Origin: Candidatus Pelagibacter sp.
GTDB lineage: Bacteria > Pseudomonadota > Alphaproteobacteria > Pelagibacterales > Pelagibacteraceae
Assembly (NCBI GenBank): GCA_028095445.1
Contig: JAOHCJ010000004.1
Location: 1 to 43,399, forward strand
DNA: 43,399 bases
Direction: 5' to 3'
Below are positions 1 through 10,170 of the stretch, piece after piece. Under the pieces are notes generated by a model. It was not told where the DNA came from, searched no databases, and saw only the letters and a list, made by a program, of their open reading frames with translations. A program made the position numbers and the translations under genes. Position 1 is the first letter of the stretch; the number at the start of each line of letters is the position of its first letter.

Positions 1-569
1 GAAAAATGCCATCCTCCCTCTCTAATTACATTCCACCTTATTTTATAAAACCTCCAAAACGGATATTTTTTTATTTTTTGATCTCTAAGCCATTGTGGTG
101 ATTTTAAATCTTTTTTTTTACAAATTCGACTCCCAAACCAGATTGGGTAAGTTTTGTTTAGCAAATTGATTTTATAATAAAACATTTTTTGTTCAAAAAC
201 GGTATACTTATGATTTGCTATGCTTTGAATATTTGATAAATTTGGTATTTCATCAACATCAGAAATCATTACATAATCTTCCTTATTTACTTTGGTTAAT
301 GCATTGGCTATAAAGTTCCTTTGAAAATTTTCTCTCTTCCAATTGGAAAAACTTTTTGGAAATTCTTCTATTACTAAATAAATTATTTTTTTTTTAAACC
401 TTAAAAATTTCTTTATATCAAAACTAAGCTTTTTTTTATTACCTTGGTGATCAAATTTAGATTCAATTATAATAAATTTTTTTACAAACTTATTAAGAAT
501 ATTAAGTCTAATATTTAATATTAATTCCTCATCGTTATATAAAAAACAATCATATATTTTATATTTCAT
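1..569 (-). CDS. Glycosyltransferase family 17-like protein, C-terminus cut by window edge
   Basis: An open frame begins with ATG at 569 and runs off the left edge, giving about 189 residues. The start reads MKYKIYDCFLYNDEELILNI, followed by a segment with FIIIESKFDHQGN and, near residue 95, ISDVDEIPN. The opening YDCFLYNDE, the IIES strand and the acidic DVDEIP motif match the beta-1,4-N-acetylglucosaminyltransferase (GT17) family, whose bacterial members occur in surface-polysaccharide contexts. The DVD motif would bind the metal and nucleotide sugar; that role is inferred from the family. The start codon abuts the lepA stop with no spacer, so it is probably the last or a late gene of the translation operon. 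The acceptor substrate cannot be told from sequence. Confidence 0.8.
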   Translation of the reverse strand, partial: MKYKIYDCFLYNDEELILNIRLNILNKFVKKFIIIESKFDHQGNKKKLSFDIKKFLRFKKKIIYLVIEEFPKSFSNWKRENFQRNFIANALTKVNKEDYVMISDVDEIPNLSNIQSIANHKYTVFEQKMFYYKINLLNKTYPIWFGSRICKKKDLKSPQWLRDQKIKKYPFWRFYKIRWNVIREGGWHF

Positions 570-2375
570 CTATTCTTTATTAATTTTTAAGACACCAATA
601 AATGCTTCTTGTGGGATTTCAACTTTACCAAACTGTTTACCTCTGGCTTTTCCTTTTTTCTGTTTATCTAACAATTTTCGTTTTCTATCTCTTGCTCCAC
701 CACCATGAATTTTAGTTAAAACATCTTTTTTAAATCCTTTAATAGTTTCACGAGCTATAATTTTTCCACCAATAGCAGCTTGAACAGGTATCATAAAGTT
801 GTGTCTTGGGATTAAGTCTTTTAACTTTTCACAAACTTCTCTTCCGACAGTCTGTGCAAAATCTTTATGAACCATCATTGATAATGCATCAACTGGTTCT
901 GCATTTACTAAAATTCCTAGTTTTACAAGCTCACCTTCTCTATGTCCTATAATTTCATAATCAAAACTTGCATATCCACTAGTCATAGATTTTAATCTAT
1001 CATTAAAATCAAAAACCACTTCATTCAACGGTATTTCATAATTTAAAACTGCTCTATTACCTGAATAACTTAAATTGGTTTGTACTCCTCTTTTGTCTTG
1101 GCATACCTTTATGATTGCACCAAGGTATTGATCAGGAGTAATTATGGTTGCTTTAATCCAAGGTTCTTCAATAAATTTTATTAAAGTAGGCTCTGGTAGA
1201 CTCGACGGGTTTTGTAGCTCTATTTCATCACCTTTATTTAAATGAACTTTATACACAACTCCAGGTGTTGTTGTTAATAAATTTATATCAAATTCTCTCT
1301 CTAATCTTTCTGTAATTATTTCTAGATGAAGTAATCCTAAAAACCCACATCTAAACCCCAAACCGAGAGCAGAAGAAGATTCTGCTTCATAAGAAAAACT
1401 TGCATCATTTAATTGCAATTTACCAAGACCATCTTTCAATTTTTGATATTCAGAACTATCTACTGGAAATAAACCACAAAAAACAACTGGTTTACTTGGT
1501 TTAAAGCCTGGTAATGCTTCTTTGAGAGGTTTACTTGCATCACAAATAGTATCACCAACTTTTGTTTCAGATAGCACTTTTATACCCGTTGTTATAAAGC
1601 CAATCTCCCCTGCGTTTAACTCTTTAATATCCATTGCTTTAGGAGTAAACACACCAACTTTTTCAATGATATATTCTTGATTAGTTGACATCATTTTTAT
1701 TTTCATATTTTTGGAAATTTTTCCATTTATAACCCTAACTAAAATAACTACTCCTAAATAAGTATCATACCAACTATCTACTAATAAACATTTCAAAATC
1801 TCTTCTTTTTTACCTTCAGGACCTGGTAACGATTTTATAATTTGTTCTAAAATATTCTCTATGCCCTCACCTGTTTTTCCTGAACAAGGTATTGCATTTG
1901 CAGTATCTATACCGATTACATCCTCTATTTGTTTTTTGGTTTTATCTAAATCAGATGCAGGTAAATCAATTTTATTAAGTACTGGAACTATCTCGTGATT
2001 AATATCTAGTGCTTGGTAAACATTTGCTAAAGTCTGCGCCTCTACACCTTGAGTGCTATCTACAATGAGAATAGATCCCTCACACGCATAGAGAGATCTA
2101 CTTACCTCATAACTAAAATCTACGTGGCCAGGAGTATCTATTATATTTAAAATATAATCCTTTCCATCTCTAGCTCTATAATTAAGTTTAACTGTTTGAG
2201 CTTTAATTGTAATTCCTCTTTCTCTTTCAATATCCATAGAATCTAGGACTTGCGCTTTCATTTCTCTCTCAGTAAGTCCGCCACAACTATGAATAATTCT
2301 ATCCGCAATAGTAGATTTTCCATGATCTATATGTGCAATAATGGCAAAGTTTCTAATATTATCAATAGTGCTCAT
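570..2375 (-). CDS. lepA: Elongation factor 4 (back-translocating ribosomal GTPase LepA)
   Basis: 601 residues, the normal length for LepA/EF4. It binds stalled or mistranslocated ribosomes and can reverse translocation at the expense of GTP. Visible motifs are the P-loop AHIDHGKST (residues 14-22), the switch II motif DTPGH, and NKID for guanine recognition; these are followed by domains II and III and the LepA-specific C-terminal domain with [13 protein letters not shown] and [11 protein letters not shown] near the end. The ATG lies 2 nt after the pheT stop and the TAG stop is directly followed by the next start, so it is co-transcribed with the pheST genes. Nothing is unusual except its genetic neighbourhood: a sugar transferase follows it. 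Confidence 0.97.
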   Translation of the reverse strand: MSTIDNIRNFAIIAHIDHGKSTIADRIIHSCGGLTEREMKAQVLDSMDIERERGITIKAQTVKLNYRARDGKDYILNIIDTPGHVDFSYEVSRSLYACEGSILIVDSTQGVEAQTLANVYQALDINHEIVPVLNKIDLPASDLDKTKKQIEDVIGIDTANAIPCSGKTGEGIENILEQIIKSLPGPEGKKEEILKCLLVDSWYDTYLGVVILVRVINGKISKNMKIKMMSTNQEYIIEKVGVFTPKAMDIKELNAGEIGFITTGIKVLSETKVGDTICDASKPLKEALPGFKPSKPVVFCGLFPVDSSEYQKLKDGLGKLQLNDASFSYEAESSSALGLGFRCGFLGLLHLEIITERLEREFDINLLTTTPGVVYKVHLNKGDEIELQNPSSLPEPTLIKFIEEPWIKATIITPDQYLGAIIKVCQDKRGVQTNLSYSGNRAVLNYEIPLNEVVFDFNDRLKSMTSGYASFDYEIIGHREGELVKLGILVNAEPVDALSMMVHKDFAQTVGREVCEKLKDLIPRHNFMIPVQAAIGGKIIARETIKGFKKDVLTKIHGGGARDRKRKLLDKQKKGKARGKQFGKVEIPQEAFIGVLKINKE

Positions 2376-2377
2376 AT

Positions 2378-4786
2378 TTAAGATCTTATTTTTGCACCAG
2401 TCTTTTGTTCTACTGTAGAAATTATAAGTTGATTGATTCTGTCTAAATCTTGATCTTTTAACGTTTTTTCTGAAGATTGAATCGTAACATTTAAAGCAAT
2501 TGATTTTTTTCCTTCAGGTATGTTATCTCCTTCATATACATCAAATACTTTTACTGCTCTAATTAAATTTTGATCTACTTTAGAAATGATTTCTACTAAT
2601 TCTTGTACTTGAAAATTTTTATTCAAAACAAATGCAAAATCTCTTTCTGATTTTTGATAATCAGAATATTTATATTTTGTTTTTTGATCATTTAATGTTT
2701 TTTTTGATTGTTTTATTTTATCTAAAAATATTTCAAAACCAGCTAAGGACTCTGTCTTTATGTCTATTTTTTTTATAATATTTGGGTGAATTTCACCAAA
2801 ATAAGCAACAACTTTTTCTTTATCTTTATTGAGAAAGATTCTTCCCGCTTTACCTGGATGATAATAGCTAGGAATTTTATCATCTATATATAATTTGTTT
2901 TGATTATACCCTGCTTCTACTAAACTTTTTATAACATCTTGCTTAACGTCAAAAACATCCACTAATCTTTCTTTTTCTAACCAATTCAATCTAGAAATTT
3001 TGCCAGCTCGTAGACCACAAACTACTGTTTCTTGTTGACCAGGTTGTGATCCTAAAAATATTGGTCCAATCTCAAATAATGAAATGTCTTTAAAGCCTCT
3101 ATCTAAGTTTTTTTTTAAATAAATAATTAAATTAGAAAAAATAGAGTTTCTTAAAACATCCAAATCTGAACTAATAGGATTTACAATATTAATTTGTTTA
3201 TTATTTTCTAAAAATAACTTATTAACTTTAGAGTCAGTAAATGACCAGGTTATGGTCTCTAAAAAACCCTTAGATGCCATTGACCTTTGAAGAAAATGAA
3301 ATAACCTTTGCTTGTTATTTAATGTAATTTTTTTTCTATTTTTTTCTGGTTCTATAATTTTAATTTTGTCATACCCATGTATTCTCACCAACTCCTCTAT
3401 AATATCTATTTCTTGTTCAATATCAGGTCTCCAAGAGGGTACCTTTAAAATTAGTGATTTTTTATCTTTTTTGATTTCAAATCCTAAGTTATCTAAGATT
3501 TTAATCATTTCTTTTTGTTGAATATTAAAGCCTGTTATTTTTTCAAATGAAGATGTTTCAAATTTTACTATTTTTTTTTTAATATTTTCAATTTTTTGAA
3601 TATCAAATTTACTAACCTCTCCACCACAAATTTTTTTGATTAACTCAGCTGCTCTTTGAAGACCTTGTTCTATTGACAAAGGATCTATGCCTCTTTCAAA
3701 TCTAAATTTAGCATCTGTTTCTATATTTAAAATTTTTGAGGTTTTTCTAATCGATCTTGGATTAAAATAAGCCGCTTCAATTAACACATTTTTAGTTTCT
3801 AACTCAGTTCCAGATCTAGTACCTCCAATTATCCCCCCAAGACCTAATATTCCTGAATTATCAGAAATTACGCACATGTCAGTATCGAGAGTATAGTCTT
3901 TATTGTCTAGAGCTGTAAACTTTTCTCCCTTTTTTGAATTTCTAACTATAATTCTTTTATCAATTTTATCTGCATCATAAGCATGTAGTGGTCTATTTAA
4001 ATCAAACATTACATAATTAGTAACATCAACTATAGCTGAAATTGGTTTCTGACCTAATGAAATAATTTTATCCTTTAACCATTTAGGACTTTCTGTATTT
4101 TTTACTCCAGTAACTAAACAGCTTCCAAATATATTGCATCCTTGATTTTTTTCTTTTGCAATTTTAATATTAATTTTTTGGTCATTTTTTTGAATTAATT
4201 TTTCTTTTTTTATATTTCTTAGTTTACCAGAACCTGCCGCAGCTAAATCTCTTGCAATACCTTTAACACCTAAGCAATCTGCTCTATTTGGTGTGATTGA
4301 GATATCAATTACTTTTAAACTACTTTTTGGAAAATAATTCTTGCCAATTTTATTGCTAAATTTTGTATTAGAAAGCTCAGTAATACCATCACTTTTATCA
4401 GATAAATTTAATTCTGACTCTGAACATAGCATTCCAAATGAAGTTACACCTCTAATTTTACTAACAGCCAGTTTCATTTCACCTTTTGGAATAACTGCTC
4501 CAGGTGAAGCATATATCGTTATTAATCCCTCTTTTGCATTTGGTGCACCACAAACTACTTTAACTAATTTCTTTTTTCCAATATCAACATCACAAATTTT
4601 TAATCTATCTGCGTCTGGGTGTTTCTCTGTTTTTAATATTTTAGCAATTAAAAAACTATCTAGATCACTAGATTGAGCTTCGACATTCTCTACCTCAAGC
4701 CCAATATCAGTTAATTTATCAATAATTTGATTTTCATTAAACTTGGTATCAAGATGATCTTTAAGCCAATTAGTAGTTATTTTCAT
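2378..4786 (-). CDS. pheT: Phenylalanyl-tRNA synthetase beta subunit
   Basis: 802 residues, the usual bacterial length. It forms the alpha2-beta2 PheRS that charges tRNA-Phe; the beta subunit holds tRNA and edits Tyr-tRNA-Phe. Order of domains: N-terminal tRNA-binding OB fold ([17 protein letters not shown], residues about 53-69), B3/B4 editing region ([21 protein letters not shown]), B5 DNA-binding-like domain, catalytic-like core, and a C-terminal ferredoxin-fold anticodon-binding domain ([14 protein letters not shown] onward). The ATG overlaps the pheS TGA by 4 nt (ATGA), which suggests translational coupling and balanced subunit synthesis. Confidence 0.97.
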   Translation of the reverse strand: MKITTNWLKDHLDTKFNENQIIDKLTDIGLEVENVEAQSSDLDSFLIAKILKTEKHPDADRLKICDVDIGKKKLVKVVCGAPNAKEGLITIYASPGAVIPKGEMKLAVSKIRGVTSFGMLCSESELNLSDKSDGITELSNTKFSNKIGKNYFPKSSLKVIDISITPNRADCLGVKGIARDLAAAGSGKLRNIKKEKLIQKNDQKINIKIAKEKNQGCNIFGSCLVTGVKNTESPKWLKDKIISLGQKPISAIVDVTNYVMFDLNRPLHAYDADKIDKRIIVRNSKKGEKFTALDNKDYTLDTDMCVISDNSGILGLGGIIGGTRSGTELETKNVLIEAAYFNPRSIRKTSKILNIETDAKFRFERGIDPLSIEQGLQRAAELIKKICGGEVSKFDIQKIENIKKKIVKFETSSFEKITGFNIQQKEMIKILDNLGFEIKKDKKSLILKVPSWRPDIEQEIDIIEELVRIHGYDKIKIIEPEKNRKKITLNNKQRLFHFLQRSMASKGFLETITWSFTDSKVNKLFLENNKQINIVNPISSDLDVLRNSIFSNLIIYLKKNLDRGFKDISLFEIGPIFLGSQPGQQETVVCGLRAGKISRLNWLEKERLVDVFDVKQDVIKSLVEAGYNQNKLYIDDKIPSYYHPGKAGRIFLNKDKEKVVAYFGEIHPNIIKKIDIKTESLAGFEIFLDKIKQSKKTLNDQKTKYKYSDYQKSERDFAFVLNKNFQVQELVEIISKVDQNLIRAVKVFDVYEGDNIPEGKKSIALNVTIQSSEKTLKDQDLDRINQLIISTVEQKTGAKIRS

Positions 4787-5850
4787 CTACTCAATCCTCT
4801 ATAATTCGTTGGCACATCTAATGGATCAAAACCAAAATGATTTAGCCATCTATAATCACAATCAAAAAATGCTCTCAGGTCATTAATTCCATATTTGAGC
4901 ATAGCCAATCTATCTATCCCAATACCAAAAGCATAGCCTTGGTATTTTTTAGGATCTATTTTCACATTTTTTAGGACATTTGGGTGTACCATTCCACATC
5001 CCAAAATCTCTAACCATTTATCACCTTCTCCAATTACTATTTTTCCATCCTTTATTTCATATCCAATATCAACCTCAGCTGAAGGTTCTGTGAATGGGAA
5101 ATGACTTGGTCTAAATCTCATTTTTATCTTATCGACCTCAAAAAATTCTTTAATAAAATAGTTTAAACAACCTTTTAAATGTCCCATATTAATGTTTTTA
5201 TCAATATGCAACCCTTCTACTTGATGAAACATTGGTGCATGTGTTTGATCACTGTCAGATCTATAAGTTCTGCCGGGGGCAATAATCTTGAAAGGAGGTT
5301 TTTCTTTAGTCATGGTTCTAATTTGGACTGGTGAAGTATGTGTTCTTAAAAGTAACTCTTTTTTACTATCTAAATAAAAAGTATCATGCATGTCTCGGGC
5401 TGGATGGTTATCTGGTGTATTTAATGCTGTAAAATTGTTATACTCATTTTCTATATCTGGTCCCTCTTCTACGCTAAAACCAACTTCAGAAAATATGGAT
5501 GATATTTCATCAATTACTTGTGAAACAGGATGGATCTTTCCTCGAACAAAAGACCTTTCAGGTAATGTTATATCAACTTTTTCTTTTTCTAATTTTTGAT
5601 TTATTTCATTTGTTTCAATTTCTTGAATTTTTTTTAGTATTAAATTTTGAAGATCGTCCTTTACTGTATTTAAATCAGCTGCGAAAATTTTTCTTTCGCT
5701 TTCTGCAACAGAGCTTATATTTTTAAACTGAGATGAAACTAGTCCATTTTTGCCAAATAGATCACTTTTAATTTCATTTATTTGACTGAGATCTAAATTT
5801 TCTTTTAGTTTTAAAAGGAATTCATCTTTTATTTTTTTAATATCAGACAT
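4783..5850 (-). CDS. pheS: Phenylalanyl-tRNA synthetase alpha subunit
   Basis: 355 residues, with an N-terminal coiled-coil arm (about 1-90) and a class II catalytic core. Class II motifs are visible: [21 protein letters not shown] (motif 2 region begins here and continues through [13 protein letters not shown]), the [17 protein letters not shown] segment that lines the Phe pocket, and a C-terminal motif 3, [16 protein letters not shown]. It activates phenylalanine and pairs with PheT, encoded directly downstream with a 4-nt overlap. The 43-nt gap to rplT upstream holds nested inverted repeats, the only sizeable regulatory space inside this part of the operon. Confidence 0.96.
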   Translation of the reverse strand: MSDIKKIKDEFLLKLKENLDLSQINEIKSDLFGKNGLVSSQFKNISSVAESERKIFAADLNTVKDDLQNLILKKIQEIETNEINQKLEKEKVDITLPERSFVRGKIHPVSQVIDEISSIFSEVGFSVEEGPDIENEYNNFTALNTPDNHPARDMHDTFYLDSKKELLLRTHTSPVQIRTMTKEKPPFKIIAPGRTYRSDSDQTHAPMFHQVEGLHIDKNINMGHLKGCLNYFIKEFFEVDKIKMRFRPSHFPFTEPSAEVDIGYEIKDGKIVIGEGDKWLEILGCGMVHPNVLKNVKIDPKKYQGYAFGIGIDRLAMLKYGINDLRAFFDCDYRWLNHFGFDPLDVPTNYRGLSR

Positions 5851-5862
5851 ATCTACAGATTA

Positions 5863-5892
5863 TTTCTTCACAGAAGAAAAACAATAGTGAAG
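5863..5892 (-). promoter_or_regulatory. Nested inverted repeats between rplT and pheS (possible attenuation-like hairpins)
   Basis: In the transcribed (minus) direction, TTTCTTC-TGT-GAAGAAA (5879 to 5863) is a perfect 7-bp stem with a 3-nt loop. Its 3' arm overlaps a second partner: TCTTCAC (5893-5887) can pair with GTGAAGA (5871-5865). The two hairpins exclude one another. No T-run follows, so this is not a classic intrinsic terminator. A role in uncoupling ribosomal protein from PheRS expression is only a guess. Confidence 0.35.
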
Positions 5893-5893
5893 A

Positions 5894-6250
5894 TTAATTT
5901 AATGCGGATTGAGCTTTTTGTACTATTGTTTTAAAGGCTTCTGGACTATCGTATGCTATCTCGGCTAGTATTTTTCTATCTAGTTTAATTCCACATTTTG
6001 ATAAACCATTGATAAATTTTGAATAAGTTAATCCTTCAGATCTAACGCCAGCATTAATTCTTTGTATCCAAAGGGATTTAAATTCTCTTTTTTTTGTTCT
6101 ACGATCTCTGTAAGCATATTGCATAGCTTTTTCCATAGCTTGTTTTGCAACTCTTATTGTATTTTTTCTTCTGCCCCATTGACCTTTCACAGCTTTTAAA
6201 ACTTTTTTATGTTTAGCGTGACTTGTTACACCTCTTTTTACTCTTGCCAT
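5894..6250 (-). CDS. rplT: 50S ribosomal protein L20
   Basis: 118 residues, the standard length. The basic N-terminal tail ([20 protein letters not shown]) threads into 23S rRNA early in 50S assembly, and the globular C-terminus contains the conserved SRFINGL-like segment, here [13 protein letters not shown]. It begins 2 nt downstream of rpmI. In other bacteria L20 represses its own operon by binding leader RNA; no clear L20-binding structure was recognised here. Confidence 0.97.
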   Translation of the reverse strand: MARVKRGVTSHAKHKKVLKAVKGQWGRRKNTIRVAKQAMEKAMQYAYRDRRTKKREFKSLWIQRINAGVRSEGLTYSKFINGLSKCGIKLDRKILAEIAYDSPEAFKTIVQKAQSALN

Positions 6251-6251
6251 T

Positions 6252-6458
6252 TTATCCTCTTAAACTGTAAGGCATATATGATTTCACTATTTTGCCATCC
6301 TGTTTTGACATGGTAGTTGTGCCCCTTAGTTTTCTAATTTGTGAATTTGTCCTTTTGATCATGCCGTGTCTTTTTCCAGCCTGAGCCATCATAACTTTAC
6401 CAGTTGCTGATATTTTAAATCTTTTTTTTGCTGAACTTTTTGTTTTTAATTTTGGCAT
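6252..6458 (-). CDS. rpmI: 50S ribosomal protein L35
   Basis: 68 residues, normal for L35. It starts [20 protein letters not shown], is highly basic and contains the conserved [20 protein letters not shown] segment. It sits between infC (53-nt gap) and rplT (1-nt gap), the order infC-rpmI-rplT found across most bacteria. The gap to infC is where L20-dependent autoregulation acts in enterobacteria; I see no strong hairpin there. Confidence 0.96.
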   Translation of the reverse strand: MPKLKTKSSAKKRFKISATGKVMMAQAGKRHGMIKRTNSQIRKLRGTTTMSKQDGKIVKSYMPYSLRG

Positions 6459-6511
6459 AATTCTGCGGACTTATACAAATATTGTAGCGAATTTACAACC
6501 TCTATTAAACC

Positions 6512-7057
6512 TTATAAAGGCTGGATAACCATAATCATTTGCTTACCATCAAACTTTGGGTGTAATTCTACTTTACCAATATCTTGCATATCAACTTTTA
6601 TTTTATCCATTAATTCTCTACCTAAGTGAGAATGCTGTAGCTCTCTACCTTTAAATCTTATTGTAAATTTTACCTTATCACCCTTACCTATAAATTTTTT
6701 AGCATTTTTAACTTTAAAGTCATAGTCATGAGTCTCTGTGACTGGTCTCATTTTAATTTCTTTAAGCGCTACTATTTTTTGTTTCTTTTTTGCAACATTA
6801 GCTTTTTTTTGAGCATCATACTTAAATTTTCCCATATCAATAATTTTACAGACTGGTGGCTTAGCATTAGGTGATATTTCAATTAAGTCTAAACCTTGCT
6901 GCTTAGCCATTGATATAGCTTCATTAGTGTTCAAGATACCTAAATTTTCACCATCACTTCCTATAACTTGTACTTCGGGTGACGATATTCTATTATTTGA
7001 TTTAGGTCCTCTATCCTTAGTTCTTCTTTGAAAATAATTTTGTTTAAAATCTGCCAC
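6512..7057 (-). CDS. infC: Translation initiation factor IF-3, GTG start
   Basis: 181 residues. IF-3 keeps the 30S subunit free and checks codon-anticodon pairing at the start site. The N-terminal domain carries VQVIGSDGENLGI and the helix EAISMAKQQGLDLIEISPNA; PPVCKI leads into a lysine-rich linker, and the C-terminal domain contains KEIKMRPVTETHDYDFKVK and FTIRFKGRELQHSHLG. The start codon is GTG at 7057-7055, placed directly after the thrS TAA with no spacer and no Shine-Dalgarno sequence. In E. coli infC starts with AUU and is autoregulated by IF-3; a GTG start is milder. No closer in-frame ATG would preserve the N-terminal domain. Confidence 0.96.
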   Translation of the reverse strand: MADFKQNYFQRRTKDRGPKSNNRISSPEVQVIGSDGENLGILNTNEAISMAKQQGLDLIEISPNAKPPVCKIIDMGKFKYDAQKKANVAKKKQKIVALKEIKMRPVTETHDYDFKVKNAKKFIGKGDKVKFTIRFKGRELQHSHLGRELMDKIKVDMQDIGKVELHPKFDGKQMIMVIQPL

Positions 7058-8974
7058 TTAGTTTGAGTTTGCTTTATTTAAAGCAGAGAAAGTTTTTAAA
7101 AATAATTTTAATTCCATATTTTCTTGTTTGTTAGTATCCAACTTTCTAATCGTTACTGAGTTAGTGTCAACTTCTTTTTTACCACAAATCAGTAAAAGAG
7201 GTATTTTTGATAAAGAATGTTCTCTTATTTTATAATTTAAATTATGATTTTTTAAATCTACCTCCGAAGTAATACCTGCATCTTTAATTTTTTTGTTAAC
7301 CTCTTTTGCATATTCATCAAACTCTTCAGAAATTGGAATTACAACTGTCTGTAATGGAGCAATCCAAAATGGAAATTTTCCTGAATAGTTTTCTATTAGT
7401 ATGCCTATAAATCTTTCTAGAGAACCAAACAATGCTCTATGAAGCATTACAGGGACTTTTTTAGTGCCATCTTTATCTACAAAAGATGCATCCAACCTTC
7501 CAGGCAAATTAAGATCTACTTGTAAAGTTCCACATTGCCAATCCCTTCCAATTGCATCTCTTAAAACAAATTCAATTTTTGGACCATAAAATGCACCTTC
7601 ACCTTTATTAATTGTATATTTTAACTTAGATGCTTTAACAGCATCCAATAAAGCTTTCTCTGCTTTATCCCAAACCTTATCATCACCTACCCTTAAATCT
7701 GGCCTGTCAGAATATTTTAATATTACATCTTCAAAACCAAGATCTTTGTAAATATCTAAGATCAGATTTGTAACTATTAAACACTCTTCTGTAATTTGAT
7801 CTTCAGTACAAAAAATATGGGCATCATCTTGAGTAAAAGCTCTAACTCTTAAAAGCCCATGTAAAGCTCCCGAAGGTTCATATCTGTGTACTTTTCCAAA
7901 CTCTGAAATTCTCAAAGGAAGATCTCTATAACTTTTTAAACCTTGGTTAAAAACCTGAACATGTCCTGGACAATTCATTGGTTTAATTGCAAATATTTTT
8001 TCATCAGGTGTTTCAGAAGTATACATGTGTTCTCCATATTTTTCCCAATGCCCTGACTTTTCCCAAAGCGCTCTATCTAAAACTTCAGGAGTATTTACCT
8101 CTTTATATCCTGCTTGATCTTGTCTATTTCTCATATAGGAAATTAATTTTTGAAATAGTTTCCATCCTTTTTCATGCCAAAAAACTGAGCCTGGACTTTC
8201 TTCTCTAAAATGAAATAAATCCATTTCTCTTCCAAGTTTTCTATGGTCTCTTTTTTCTGCCTCTTCTATCCTTTTCAAATATTCATCTAAATCTTTTTGA
8301 GAAGCCCAGCTAGTTCCATAAATCCTTTGTAACATTTCATTATTTGAATCTCCTCTCCAGTACGCTCCTGATACTTTTGTTAATTTAAAATACTTGCCAA
8401 TTTTTCCCGTTGAAGATAGATGTGGCCCCCTGCATAAATCATGCCATTCTCCATGAAAGTATATGGAAACATCCTCTCCTTTAGGAATACTTTCAATAAT
8501 TTCAGCTTTATATATTTCTCCTTTATCTCTAAAATGCGATATTGCTTTATCTCTGTTCCAAATTTCTCTTGTGGTTGGAACGTCCCTATCAACAATTTCT
8601 TTCATTTTATTTTCAATTTTATTCAAATCTTCTTCTGTAAAAGGTTCTTTTCTAGAAAAGTCATAATAAAAACCATTTTCTATTATTGGGCCAATAGTGA
8701 CTTGGGTGCCTGGAAAAAGTTCTTGAACTGCCATAGCAGTTATATGAGCTGTATCATGACGTATTGTTTCTAAACCCTCTATATCTTTGGAAGTAAAAAC
8801 TTTTATCGAACAGTCTTTATCAATGACAAAACTTAAATCTTTAAGTTCATTATCCACACTAATGATGGTTGCTTGTTTTGATAAAGATTTACTAATTTTA
8901 TCTGCGACCTGCAATCCAGTTACTTTATTTGGAAATTCAATAGTTTTTCCGTCTGGTAATGTAATTAATGGCAT
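7058..8974 (-). CDS. thrS: Threonyl-tRNA synthetase
   Basis: 638 residues, matching bacterial ThrRS. It starts with the TGS domain (MPLITLPDGKTIEFPNKVTG), then the editing domain (HDTAHITAMAVQELFPGTQ), the class II catalytic core with the zinc-site cysteine in KPMNCPGHVQVF, motif 2 HRYEPSGALHGLLRVRAFTQ, DDAHIFC, the later histidine in VPVMLHRALFGSLERF, and a C-terminal anticodon-binding domain. It charges tRNA-Thr. The ATG is flush with the stop of the upstream glycosyltransferase gene and its own stop is flush with infC, so three genes abut without spacer. Confidence 0.97.
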   Translation of the reverse strand: MPLITLPDGKTIEFPNKVTGLQVADKISKSLSKQATIISVDNELKDLSFVIDKDCSIKVFTSKDIEGLETIRHDTAHITAMAVQELFPGTQVTIGPIIENGFYYDFSRKEPFTEEDLNKIENKMKEIVDRDVPTTREIWNRDKAISHFRDKGEIYKAEIIESIPKGEDVSIYFHGEWHDLCRGPHLSSTGKIGKYFKLTKVSGAYWRGDSNNEMLQRIYGTSWASQKDLDEYLKRIEEAEKRDHRKLGREMDLFHFREESPGSVFWHEKGWKLFQKLISYMRNRQDQAGYKEVNTPEVLDRALWEKSGHWEKYGEHMYTSETPDEKIFAIKPMNCPGHVQVFNQGLKSYRDLPLRISEFGKVHRYEPSGALHGLLRVRAFTQDDAHIFCTEDQITEECLIVTNLILDIYKDLGFEDVILKYSDRPDLRVGDDKVWDKAEKALLDAVKASKLKYTINKGEGAFYGPKIEFVLRDAIGRDWQCGTLQVDLNLPGRLDASFVDKDGTKKVPVMLHRALFGSLERFIGILIENYSGKFPFWIAPLQTVVIPISEEFDEYAKEVNKKIKDAGITSEVDLKNHNLNYKIREHSLSKIPLLLICGKKEVDTNSVTIRKLDTNKQENMELKLFLKTFSALNKANSN

Positions 8975-10129
8975 TTAGTTTAATAATTTTTTATACTCTG
9001 AATATGTAGAAAAACACATTTTTTCAACATTAAATTTTTTAATAATATTTTTTCTACCCTCTATAGTTAAAGATTTCAATGTAGATTCATCTAAATTTAA
9101 AACCTCTATTATTTTTTTACTTAAAGAAACGGCATTACCTGCTTCAAATAAGAAGCCAGTTTTGTTATTCTCTACAGTTTCATTGGAGCCTCCAATATTA
9201 CTGGCAATTATTGGTTTTTCCATTGATTGTGCTTCAACTGAAACTCTTCCAAAAGCCTCTGCCTCTACTGAAGCTGAGACTATTATGTCTGAAATTTTAT
9301 AAGCTGTAGGCATTTTTTTGCAATGATCTATAAATTTCAATTGAGAAGTTAACCTGTGTTGCTCTACTAACCTTTTTAATTTTTTTTTATATATATCTCT
9401 GCCTTGGTCACTACCTAAAATAATAGCATTGAAAGCTTCATAACCTAGCTCTTTATTGACAAGACTAAGAGCTTCAATAAATAATTCTTGCCCTTTCCAT
9501 GCTGTTAATCTTCCTGGCATTAAAATAATTTTTTTTTCTTTTGTTAATTTCCAGTCAGAGAGTAATTTATCTTCATCAGTTTGAAGTGTTGTTGATGGAT
9601 CAAAGTAATCAACATTTATTCCTCTAAAAATAACTAAAAATTTTTTTTTAACATTTAAATATTTAGAATAGTTAGAATTAATATGTGAAAAAATAAAATT
9701 TGATCCAGCAATAACTAGATCAGATCTAGCCATAACTGAGTTATAAAATTTTTTAATTGAATTATTAAAATTATAAGTGCCATGAAAAGTAGTAACAAAT
9801 TTTTTTCCTGTTAACTTTGTTGCTAGATAACAAGACCAAGCCGGTGCACGACTTCTAGCATGAACTATTGAAATATTGAAAAATAAAATAATTAAAATTA
9901 GAACTATAGAATTTATTAAAATTAAAAGAGGATTTTTGCTATGAACGGGAAGCTTTATGAATTTAACTTTTTTTTTATCAATAAACTTTGTTAATTCACC
10001 CCCGCTGGTAATAAGAAATGATTCACAATTATTTTCTGGTAAATAATGAGCAAGATCATAACAGCCAGTCTCTGCACCACCAAAACCCAATTTTGGAATT
10101 ACCTGTAAAACTTTTAATTTTGATGACAT
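8975..10129 (-). CDS. GT4-family glycosyltransferase (GT-B fold)
   Basis: 384 residues. The N-terminal half opens with LQVIPKLGFGGAETGCYDLA, the glycine-rich acceptor-side loop of GT4 enzymes, and the C-terminal half has LMPGRLTAWKGQELFIEAL followed by the donor-binding E-x7-E stretch EAEAFGRVSVEAQSMEKP. A hydrophobic segment (about residues 68-88) may lie against the inner membrane, as in other peripheral GT4 enzymes. It probably transfers a sugar from a nucleotide sugar to a lipid or surface glycan; the substrate is unknown. It is the first gene of the thrS-infC-pheST run and has a TATAAT hexamer 8 nt before its ATG. Confidence 0.88.
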   Translation of the reverse strand: MSSKLKVLQVIPKLGFGGAETGCYDLAHYLPENNCESFLITSGGELTKFIDKKKVKFIKLPVHSKNPLLILINSIVLILIILFFNISIVHARSRAPAWSCYLATKLTGKKFVTTFHGTYNFNNSIKKFYNSVMARSDLVIAGSNFIFSHINSNYSKYLNVKKKFLVIFRGINVDYFDPSTTLQTDEDKLLSDWKLTKEKKIILMPGRLTAWKGQELFIEALSLVNKELGYEAFNAIILGSDQGRDIYKKKLKRLVEQHRLTSQLKFIDHCKKMPTAYKISDIIVSASVEAEAFGRVSVEAQSMEKPIIASNIGGSNETVENNKTGFLFEAGNAVSLSKKIIEVLNLDESTLKSLTIEGRKNIIKKFNVEKMCFSTYSEYKKLLN

Positions 10130-10137
10130 TTGATAGC

Positions 10138-10143
10138 ATTATA
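10138..10143 (-). promoter_or_regulatory. -10 hexamer upstream of the GT4/translation operon
   Basis: A perfect TATAAT on the minus strand, 8 nt before the ATG at 10129. With usual -10 to start spacing the mRNA would begin about 2 nt before the start codon. No good -35 is visible 16-18 nt upstream. The 41-nt gap is shared with the divergent hydrolase gene. Confidence 0.45.
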
Positions 10144-10170
10144 TATTAAGAATTAATTTAATAAACTTTT

